Below are positions 56,844-64,000 of a DNA stretch of 64,000 nt, piece after piece; the stretch's first letter is position 1; each line of letters begins with the position of its first letter. Origin of the DNA: Guillardia theta CCMP2712 (Eukaryota > Cryptophyceae > Pyrenomonadales > Geminigeraceae); the NCBI RefSeq assembly GCF_000315625.1, contig NW_005434630.1:490505-554504 (forward strand). Direction: 5' to 3'. Position numbers and translations under genes: made by a program. Under the pieces are notes generated by a model. That model searched no databases, had not been told where the DNA came from, and worked only from the letters and a program-made list of their open reading frames with translations.

Positions 56844-57587
56844 ATGCTGTCGCAGCTCAAGGAGAAGGCGCAGGGAGGAGCCGCCGCAGCCAAGAGCGCG
56901 CATGGCAAGAAGTTCTTCGGGAAGAACGGTAGGACATGTACAAGCTGATGTCCCTTGCTTCTCGCTTGCTGTGGGCTCTTGCTCGGGTAGGATCCTACTC
57001 CCTACTACACGTGCCCGAGTGGGGAGTAGGAACCTACTCCCTCCTCGCTTAGCACCGCGCTTCCGTTCCTTGGTTCCTCCCATGTGTGAGCTAGAATCCG
57101 ACTGCACGTAGAAGAAGATGTCGCCTTGATGTGCTGCGAAAGATTATGATAACAGTAACAGCCTGCATCGCCTTTGTTTCTTGTCATGCTCCATGGGTAG
57201 TGATAGCTTGCAACTGTTCCGATTGCCGTGTTTGAATGCCTTTGTGATGGTTTGCTGATATTTTCTTATCAGAAGGAGTTTGGACGCTTTGGAACCACTT
57301 TTTTTGAGCGTTTGGTGTTGAAAGCAAAGTGATCTCTGGGGGACATGTTGTCTCGGCTCCTGCTGTCTGTGTTGTCCGTCGATCCATCAGTTCCTCTCTT
57401 CGGAGAGAAGCCGTATCCCTATGGTGAGGGCGAGGTGGAAAGAGTGAAGTACCCTTGCACGTCTTTCGGCAAGGGAGGAAGTGATCAAGGATGTCCTGAC
57501 TGCATGAATGAGCCGCCGACCGGAACTTGGTACTTCTACATGGATCCGACCTGGGATTTTTCGGCGGACGAACCGAAGAAGCGTTGA
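56844..57587 (+). CDS. Novel 93-residue two-exon protein
   Basis: Exon 1 (56844 to about 56930) encodes MLSQLKEKAQGGAAAAKSAH then GKKFFGKN and ends at a GTAGGA donor in phase 1. The exon starting after the CATCAG acceptor (about 57390) continues in phase: VPLFGEKPYPYGEGEVERVK, YPCTSFGKGGSDQGCPDCMN, EPPTGTWYFYMDPTWDFSAD and EPKKR, stop at 57585-57587. The small globular part is aromatic-rich with three Cys, two as CPDC, a possible metal or redox site. I recognise no family. The perfect phase match and the sharp ending support it as real. It ends 80 bp from the convergent FN2-like gene. Confidence 0.6.
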
Positions 57588-57667
57588 AGATTGATTGTGA
57601 CAGAAATAAAATTTTGAACTGCTAAATGTGGTTCGAGACATTTACAAATGATATCCGATCTAGGGTT

Positions 57668-59060
57668 TCAGGCTGCACAGACGCAATTGCCGTTGTTGCA
57701 GGTGGAGCATTCGCTGCCAAGAGTCGTGCAGTTGAACACGCAACGACCTGACTTGCAAGTGTAGGAGGAGTAGCTTGGAGGCCGATTGCTAGAATCTCCG
57801 CAATGTTCCCCGACTTGTCGAGGTGTCGCGCATCGACAGTTGTTGCCAGCACAGTTAGGGCAGAAGTTGGGATCCGAACACATGAAGCCACAGATTTCTC
57901 CTCTGGCGCACTCCGCAGAGAAGTGGAAGGGGTTGCTGTGCTTCGACGCGTCTGAGAAGCTTGCCCCACAAGTCCTGGCTCGGCGGCTGTCGGCTCGACC
58001 CTCAGTCAACATCTCATCGCGCAGTGCGACAGCAACGGCGGGAGGAGGAAGTTCGCAATGGTCCCATCGAGCTCTATCCCCAGATGTCTGGATGTATCCT
58101 GCTTGCCCACATTCTCCTCTGGTCTTGCACCACGAGGTTCCCTTGCTGCCTGGAACCGCCACACACTGTCGATGTACTCGTCCCTTGTACAGGAAAGGGA
58201 AGTCGCACTCGCAGCCCTTGACTGTCCGAACCATCGGGTCCTCGCAGTAATCCCACGAGCCCTCTGCCTCCGTGTGTCCGCATCCATCATGCGTGTAGCA
58301 CCAGGCGCGATCGCGTCCTCTCCTTGTGCAAGAGTGGAAGACCTCCCCCTCGTATTCAAATGAGCCCTTGCAGGAGCACCCGCCAACCGTGCCGGTGCCC
58401 CCGCGCCTTCTCCTCTTCTCATTGCTGACGCTGCTCTTCTCTGGCGAGTTGAGACTGTGAAGCTTGGAGGGATGGGAGCGCAGGCTCGTCTCTTTCGGCT
58501 GCAGAACCTCTTCAACCGCGTTCATCGCTGCCTTGGTGATGTCTCGGCTCACTATCGTTTCAGGAGCTTCGTAACTTCTGGGTAGCGACGGATTCTCCTG
58601 CTCTTCAGCTGGTTCCAACAGGTTCAGCATCGCGTGTTGGATTGAGTTTGAGACAATTTGCTGCACAGCCGACGGGTTATAGCTCGCTACACGCGACTGT
58701 TCGACCCCGGACCAGGAGCCGTCGCGTGGGTGATAATGAGCTATCCTCTTGATGCGCAAGTTGCCCTGTAGGCGCTTTCAGAACAGAAGGCAAGAGGGCA
58801 AGAGGAGGAGCTACCTGCACATACTCTCCGTTGACTACTCCATGTACACTGGCGAGGCCTGAATCATGACTACCGGGGGGAAAGTAAACCTTGTCGATGA
58901 CTATGTTCTTCATCAAGGGGTTCCCTGGGCCCAGATGAACGCGGACATGACGGGACGTCTGTAACAGAGAGGAGATGCTCGAACGCTGGCTTAGAGATAG
59001 CAACACGACAGCACAGGCAGAGAGGAAAGCCAGCCCACAAGCAACATGCTTCATCTGCAT
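57668..59060 (-). CDS. Secreted or type II membrane protein with two fibronectin-II/kringle-like modules
   Basis: The start at 59060 gives a signal or anchor (CGLAFLSACAVVLLSLSQ). The first exon ends GEYVQ and joins across a 50-nt intron to GNLRIKRIAHYHPRDGSWSG. After a linker come two Cys modules: CSCKGSFEYEGEVFHSCTRR ... WCYTHDGCG ... WDYC, and CECDFPFLYKGRVHRQCVAV ... WCKTRGECG ... WDHC. Both have the FN2 order C-(hydrophobic)-Y-x-G-x(3)-C-WC-T-xxCG-WDxC. A C-terminal Cys-rich region (FNCTTLGSECSTCNNGNCVC) ends the protein, stop at 57668-57670. FN2 modules bind glycans or collagen-like ligands in animals; here an adhesive or sugar-binding surface protein is inferred. Confidence 0.8.
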
Positions 59061-59346
59061 CCTCCCTCCTGGTGTGACTAGCAGGGTCTCAGAATCGAGA
59101 GCAGCCGGTCAATCTCCGAGCATGGTGTGATCTCCTACCTCTCGTTCATGCCTCGTCCTCTCCCTCGATCGCCCAACCCGCTCTGCTTCCTCCTACTCCT
59201 GTCGCGTCTCCTCACTCCCCTTCCAACAACACCACCCCAACCATTGAAGTACCCTACCCATCCTTTGTATGTAATAATGTCAAAATATAACCCCCACACA
59301 AATACCCCTACCCCCTGGGGACGAAATTCCTTGGAAACGAGGAGAC
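59061..59346. promoter_or_regulatory. Divergent promoter region with ACCCC tract
   Basis: A 286-bp head-to-head spacer. The section 59210-59320 carries CACCCC, TACCC and TACCCCTACCCCC motifs ahead of the small secreted protein gene. Confidence 0.5.
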
Positions 59347-59667
59347 ATGGCAAGGGCGAGATGGTTGGTGGTGGCGGCGATGGCGGCGATGGCGATCCTC
59401 GGGCACAGCACGAGAGCTGCTGAATGTTACGACAAGCCGGGATGGCACAGCCCGCAGAACGACTTGGTGACATGCTCGTGGTTTGCGGCGCCTCCAAAGA
59501 ACGACGAGTACAACAAGTGCTCCACCTTCAACCGAGCCTTCGACGTGTACGATGGGCACACGGCGAGCTCAGCATGCTGTACATGTGGTGGAGGTTGTAG
59601 ACCGGCAATCCTGACAGGAAATGATCCATCGTGTAACGTCTCGTGGGTGTACACTGGCACCGTGTAG
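59347..59667 (+). CDS. Small secreted Cys-rich protein with CCxCGGG motif
   Basis: A single exon of 106 codons. A classical signal peptide (WLVVAAMAAMAILGHSTRAA) is followed by a mature part with eight Cys: CYDKPGWHSPQNDLVTCSWF, NKCSTFNRAFDVYDGHTASS and ACCTCGGGC. The arrangement C..W....N...C.WF....C....A..ACC.CGGG recurs in small extracellular domains of many algae as I remember them, but no function is established. It shares the 5' spacer with the FN2-like gene. AATAAA lies about 165 bp downstream (59832). Confidence 0.75.
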   Translation: MARARWLVVAAMAAMAILGHSTRAAECYDKPGWHSPQNDLVTCSWFAAPPKNDEYNKCSTFNRAFDVYDGHTASSACCTCGGGCRPAILTGNDPSCNVSWVYTGTV

Positions 59668-59778
59668 CGATACCGCAGATGTCACCTGTGCACAATGTAG
59701 ACAGCGCCAGTACACGACTGGTTGATTGGCGTTACTAGGATACTATGCTGTTTCCTTCCCTCCTTGGGAGATCAACCT

Positions 59779-60015
59779 TCACCCCCCCTCTCTTAACGTT
59801 TCTGCAAACGAATGCTGTGTCAATAACTGTACAATAAACTCTTTCTTTACCAAGACAACGGAAATGCGATTTACATCCTCGTGCTCTAACTCGGCAAGGC
59901 ATCGACGTTTGCTCGACTTCACGTCCTTGTCTCTGATTGCTCGCACGGCTTCTAAGTTCGGATGGATGGAACGAGTGACGATGAGACCTCTAGCACGATG
60001 CCTGTTGAAATAAAC
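59779..60015 (-). CDS. Possible minus-strand terminal exon, unidentified
   Basis: A 78-codon frame after a TTTATTTCAACAG acceptor encodes HRARGLIVTRSIHPNLEAVR and AIRDKDVKSSKRRCLAELEH, ending SFAETLREGG. Composition is protein-like, but the upstream frame (LEGNASGSRNAERRKQ near 60190) does not join in phase, so this may be a shadow. It is the only coding candidate in the 59668-60458 interval. Confidence 0.25.
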   Translation of the reverse strand, partial: VYFNRHRARGLIVTRSIHPNLEAVRAIRDKDVKSSKRRCLAELEHEDVNRISVVLVKKEFIVQLLTQHSFAETLREGG

Positions 60016-60458
60016 GTTGGCGGTGGGAAGGGAAGGGTTGGGATGGGGATTGGAATTGGAATGGAATGGGGAAGGGGGAAAGAGGAACAAGAAAGAGATC
60101 GTCAGAGCAAGAATGAAAGAATGAAGGTCTTGCAGGTGTGTATGAAGACAGCATCTACTCGATACTTGTTTTCTCCTCTCGGCGTTGCGAGAGCCACTCG
60201 CATTGCCCTCTAGAATGACAAGCATCATCGAGCGTGTGCCAGACGAAGAAAAGGAGGAGAAGGAGGCTGTCATGGGATGATCTTTCTTTTCTGCTTACTG
60301 AGGTGCCGAATGGCGTCGATGTCCTGCCCTTTGCTCTCTGTCAACTCTACGGTGCTACATGCGAGATCACCTCCTCATGGTTTTCAACGCGTTCTTTATT
60401 ATCTTCTGCTCTCTGTCAACTCTACATCACCTCTCTGTATGGTTTCTCTCCCCACCCC

Positions 60459-60830
60459 TCAGTCCTTGGTGAGTTGCTTCAGCTCAGCTTCAAGCTGCTC
60501 CCTTGCTTGATCGATCTTGATGATGTCCGGGTGCTCTTCCAACGCCTTGTTGAGGTCTTTGGGTTTTGCTTTCACTTTCTTTGCCAGAGATGTCGAATTC
60601 TCCACGATGCGGCTGCGAAACTCCAAAAGCTCCGCAAGCACTGACCTGATCTCGTCAGCTCTGGTACCCGCGCTGTTCGCGTCGCACATGGAGACCTTCA
60701 AAGGAGAGCGGTTGACCAGAGCATTCTGAGACAGAGGGAGACGAAGCGAGAGGGAGGGCGAGGGCGAGGGGGCGAGGAAGGCAGAGGCAGCTGACGCCAT
60801 GAGCGCGAGGCCAGCGACTCGTCGTGCCAT
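60459..60830 (-). CDS. Plastid-targeted small helical protein
   Basis: A single exon of 123 codons from the ATG at 60830. The first 17 residues form a signal peptide (MARRVAGLALMASAASA), cut before FLAP, which matches the ASAF motif of bipartite leaders in algae with red secondary plastids. A Ser/Pro/Arg-rich transit-like stretch follows (SPSPSLSLRLPLSQNALVNR). The mature part is a charged helix (ADEIRSVLAELLEFRSRIVE ... HPDIIKIDQAREQLEAELKQ). The function is unknown. This leader is the best evidence in the window for a complex red-lineage plastid. Confidence 0.75.
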   Translation of the reverse strand: MARRVAGLALMASAASAFLAPSPSPSLSLRLPLSQNALVNRSPLKVSMCDANSAGTRADEIRSVLAELLEFRSRIVENSTSLAKKVKAKPKDLNKALEEHPDIIKIDQAREQLEAELKQLTKD

Positions 60831-61127
60831 GGCGGCCGATAAATGTGTCAGAGAAGCTTTCGGAGACAGCAGCACTACCCTACCATCAAGACCACCCTCC
60901 TGCTTGACTACCCCTCCATTCATCACAGCAAGCCTTCTATGACCCCTTTTTTCCCTGTTGTAAAACCCGTACCTTGACTACCCACAAATGGCTACACCCA
61001 CCCCCACCCCCATTCACTCGAAAACAACTGTCCTGGTCAACAGTCCTATGAGGACCCTGAGGCAAGCCCGTATTTTCATTAACTAAAACATCACTCTAGC
61101 AGGAAGCATCAGTGAGTCATAGAACAT
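60831..61127. promoter_or_regulatory. Spacer with ACCCC tracts
   Basis: Plus-strand CTACCCT, ACTACCCC and CACCCCCACCCCC motifs occur at about 60875-61013, upstream of the plastid protein gene and beyond the 3' end of the next minus-strand gene. Confidence 0.4.
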
Positions 61128-62484
61128 CTAGCGGGCGATGCTGCTGCGACTTCCTTTCCTGCTGAGAGTCGCGGTGTAGGAAGTTCTCGTAGACTCTGAC
61201 CGCCAGTCCGTCCCCTCCCCGTCAGAGTCAAAGGAGTCCGGTGAGTCCTCCCGGGTGAAGGCGTAGAGTAGCTTGCTCGTGTGCGCGCTGGAGAGCTCGC
61301 TGGTGACCAGCTTCTGTTGTACGAACGTGGTGACCACGTCCTCAGCCTGCAGCTCCTCCTGTGCAAGCAACTGTCACAACAGCGAAGAGAAGATGGTCAC
61401 AGGAAGATGATGCATACTTCGTCCTCCTCCTCATCTGATGCAGACAGGACGACCTGCGGCTTCGGATTCGGAGCGAGCCTCCTTTCAGCAAGCTCAATGT
61501 AGTCGACCTCCATCTCCCTGGTCGCGTCCTTCCTCCTCACTCGCAAGTTGTGCCTGCACCATCTCAGCACATCTCCTTCGACACCTTCGACGCACTTCTG
61601 CAGCTTGACAAGAAAATCTTTCTCAGCTTGTTCCAAGGTAGGGACTGAGTCTTCTCTGCAGCTACCATCAGGTTCTCGTGCATCAGAGGAAGGAAGAACA
61701 ATGGAAGAACACGCTTGCTCCGCACCTCCCCGTCAACTTCTGTTTCTGCTGCTTTGAGCTTCTTTCGCGGAGGCTCCTGGACGCCGACGACCCTCGTCTG
61801 CCCGTTCGGCCTAACACCGCGCCTGCGGTTTCACCTGGTCGAGGTTGCTGCTGCTGGAACTTCCCGTCCCCCGTTATGCTGAGGTGTCTCAGGTCGACGA
61901 TGTCTCCACTCGCAGTCAGAATTCTCTCTGCCCTCCTCTGCTGGACCTTAGCAGCGCCATATGTGGGGTCCTGACGGTTGGGGCGAATGAGAACGACAGA
62001 CAGTACAAGCCTTGACGAGTGCTACCTGACAAGCGCTTCTTTGCCTGCCCTCGCGTTCTCTCCTCCTCTCCTCCAGCCAAGCGTCTATCGCTCCGCCTGA
62101 TGGCTGCGAGGCATGATAGACGACACCGCTGACTTCCTCGAGAGGGAGTACAGGATGACCTTGACCTGCCGCAAAGAGGTCAGGAGTTGCGTCAAAACAA
62201 GCAAAAGCGTGCCGCTTCCTAGACTTGATCGTATTAGTGCCATCTGTGCGACTGCCGTGTCGTGCGCTTGCTGCTCCAACGCCTTGAGCCGCCTCTCAAT
62301 CCTCTGCTCGTCCGACTTGTCTGTCTCTGCAGAAGAGCATCAAGAAGAGAAGGAGCCCTGGACGGGAGGGGAGCGTGCCTGAGAGCGGCCAGTGCTCCTT
62401 GTACACCTGGTACTTGCTGTACGCCATCCTCATGGCGTCCTGCTCCATGCCCGTCGGCATCGGCGGGGTTGGAGGTCTAGCCAT
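61128..62484 (-). CDS. Coiled-coil protein of unknown function
   Basis: The start at 62484 gives MARPPTPPMPTGMEQDAMRM followed by AYSKYQVYKEHW. Exons joined by short introns encode ETDKSDEQRIERRLKALEQQ, a HASQPSGGAIDAWLEERR segment, DPTYGAAKVQQRRAERILTA with SGDIVDLRHLSITGDG, and ALEQAEKDFLVKLQKCVEGV with RWCRHNLRVRRKDATREMEV. The last exon begins LLAQEELQAEDVVTTFVQQK and has a Ser-rich end (TATLSRKGSRSSIAR), stop at 61128. Charged helices dominate and the tail looks phosphorylatable. No family was recognised. It is divergent from the next gene. Confidence 0.6.
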
Positions 62485-62741
62485 GTTGATGGTGGGTCAG
62501 GCAGTGGAACAGGGGGTAGGGTGATTTAAAAGGGAAAGAGTGGGGTGGGTGGGTAAATTGATAGGCAAGATGCGACCGGATGGAGGCGTGGCGAGGGAGG
62601 GGGACGGGAGGACAAGATGCAGCGGGGAGAGAGGAAGAGAGGAAGAGATACTGAGGAGGAGAGGAAGAGACTGAGATCCCGATGAGGGCGGCGCTGCGTG
62701 CCAAGACGAGGTCGAGTACTGAGACCAGTTTCGATCCCAAC
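62485..62741. promoter_or_regulatory. Divergent promoter region with GGGGT tract
   Basis: A head-to-head spacer of 257 bp. GGGGGTAGGG and GTGGGGTGGGTGGG lie at 62513-62553; the rest is purine-rich. Confidence 0.5.
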
Positions 62742-64000
62742 ATGTCTTCCTTGACCCTCCTGCTCTTGACGGTGGTCCTGATGCCCCAAGGAGCGGGTGG
62801 TGAAGCGAACTTGCGCTTGATCGACTCGCATCCTATTGTTGCGCTCACAGCATGTCTGCGGCTGCGAGGAGGATCACAACCTGATGGAGACATGGAGGCC
62901 TTCAAGCGGGAACTTGAACGTTTGAATGAGATGCAGGGGGGGGAGGAGGGGTACGATGCTGAAGTTCGCTCAAGCGACATCAGTGAAGGCACCGACTCAA
63001 GTGAGTGGATCAGCCCGCGTGCTCGTGAGTTGATGTCGGGGGGGCAAAGCAAGCGAGCAGCTCCAGCGGTGGCGCAAGTTTCAACGCCTATGCCTAAGAA
63101 GAAGAGAGCAGAAGTGGTAGAGGAGGAGACCGTTCAAGCCCCAGAGGATCTGCCGCTTGGAGATGGCGCGAGGTGAAGGAGGGAGAGGAGTGAGGAGGAG
63201 AGCCTGACTTGAAGCAGGTATGATCGGCAAACGCGAGAGCATCTCGTCAGCAAGCACGACGCCAAGGCAGGCATGCGTGTGTCTCTCTCCACCCGCGCGC
63301 TTGTCAACAGCTCTCGAGCTGATTTCTTCTCGCGCTATCGGTGACGCCCCTCTACCCTCCTTCACCTTCACCCTCCTTCAGCCTCCTCGATCCTGCTCGT
63401 TTCTGTTTCTCTCTTGCTGACGCTCTGCGACGTCAGAGGTCTGGTGGGCGTGTTGGAGGAGCCGGTGGATGAACGTCAGCTGGCCTGGTGCTGGGAGATG
63501 CCGGGCAGGTGCGAGCTGAGAGATGCGCAGGTGGGTGAAGTTTCCAGGGTTCCCTTGCGACTTCTTCATGACGGGGCAAGAGAACGAGTTTCACCTCGCG
63601 TATGCTCGTGAGAAGAACGTGGGGTTCAGCTCGAAATTCATGCAGAAGCACGCCTCCTCCTCCCTCTCCTCCCTCCCAGGTCAGCTCTCCCTGCTTGCAA
63701 GGTGAATGAAAGCTGGTCAGGGCTGGCCAATCGCTCGAGGCTCGTCACGGACATGCTGTGGAACGCGACGATGACCGGGGATGTCGATGGGATCACAGAA
63801 GCGATCATGGTGATGAGAGGAGGAGGTAGAAGGGGTGAAGAAGGGGAGGGTAAGGAGGAGGAGGAGGAAGGGGTGAAGAAGGGGAGGGTAAGGAGGAGGA
63901 GGAGGAAGGGGTGAAGAAGGGGAGGGTAAGGAGGAGGAGGAGGAAGAGTTGAGCGCAGGGAGGGATGAGGAGAGAGAGGAGACGAGAGGAAGAGGCAGAG
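62742..64000 (+). CDS. Signal-peptide / RLRGG-leader protein, probably ankyrin-repeat (partial, runs off right edge)
   Basis: I chose the ATG at 62742 because it opens a signal peptide (MSSLTLLLLTVVLMPQGAGG). RLRGG falls at residues 40-44, in the context ACLRLRGG, close to TALRLRGG of the gene at 19497. A charged, disordered region follows (AFKRELERLNEMQGGEEGYD, PKKKRAEVVEEETVQAPEDL). Likely exons downstream: YDRQTREHLVSKHDAKA, GLVGVLEEPVDERQLAWCWE, FFMTGQENEFHLAYAREKNV and VNESWSGLANRSRLVTDMLW with NATMTGDVDGITEAIM, the last resembling the first helix pair of an ankyrin repeat. Splice joins near 63530 are not resolved. Confidence 0.55.
63834..63945. repeat. Three tandem copies of a 38-bp purine-rich unit
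   Basis: The unit starts GGGGTGAAGAAGGGGAGGGT and ends in four GGA triplets; it is repeated almost perfectly, presumably inside an intron of the last gene. Confidence 0.9.

Noticed and set aside
1-64000. CRISPR arrays, rRNA genes, integrases or prokaryotic operons
   Set aside because: The tandem repeats are micro- or minisatellites without spacers; gene structure is intron-rich and eukaryotic. No rRNA or transposase coding sequence was recognised.

Overview
The window looks like nuclear DNA of a unicellular alga with a secondary red-type plastid, most likely a cryptophyte close to Guillardia theta. This is inferred from features, not from a database match. Genes are broken by many short GT-AG introns, often 35-60 nt. 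Neighbouring genes are packed tail to tail with 14-110 bp between stops, sometimes overlapping. One protein carries a bipartite plastid leader with an ASAF cleavage motif (60459-60830). Three more carry a signal peptide followed by an RLRGG motif. A DNAAF9-like gene would fit a flagellated cell. Haptophyte or heterokont origin is not excluded. Exon joins given here were read by eye and are approximate.

Left part (1-19.5 kb): a partial C2/coiled-coil/RCC1 gene; a long membrane protein with C2 domains and an SMP-type lipid-transfer domain that appears to have a C2 domain inserted in it; a TPR protein; an APS reductase of the type lacking the iron-sulfur cysteine pair, fused to a thioredoxin domain; a disordered single-exon protein; a MITE-like inverted-repeat element; a coiled-coil protein; and the 3' end of an unidentified minus-strand gene.

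Middle (19.5-45 kb): two convergent ankyrin-repeat genes, the plus one with signal peptide and RLRGG; a two-RRM RNA-binding protein with signal peptide and RLRGG; a YeeZ-like NAD(P)-binding protein; a single-domain voltage-gated cation channel with an N-terminal PH-like domain; a DNAAF9 (C20orf194)-like gene; and an almost 9 kb gene resembling the N-terminal part of BEACH proteins but ending without a BEACH domain.

Right part (45-64 kb): a coiled-coil protein, a Tudor-like protein, a secreted or organellar HAD phosphatase, the MUS81 endonuclease, a SulP anion transporter with STAS and degenerate EF-hand pair, a 93-residue novel protein, a secreted FN2/kringle-like protein, a small secreted Cys-rich protein, a plastid-targeted small protein, a coiled-coil protein, and the start of a third RLRGG-leader protein that runs off the right edge.

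Two genome-scale patterns stand out. Intergenic regions at gene 5' ends nearly always hold tracts rich in ACCCC/GGGGT (commonly TACCCC), while most tail-to-tail spacers do not. Introns are very rich in GGA/TCC and other microsatellites and often stay open in frame. The APS reductase and the SulP transporter could both serve sulfate assimilation; the other genes show no common pathway.
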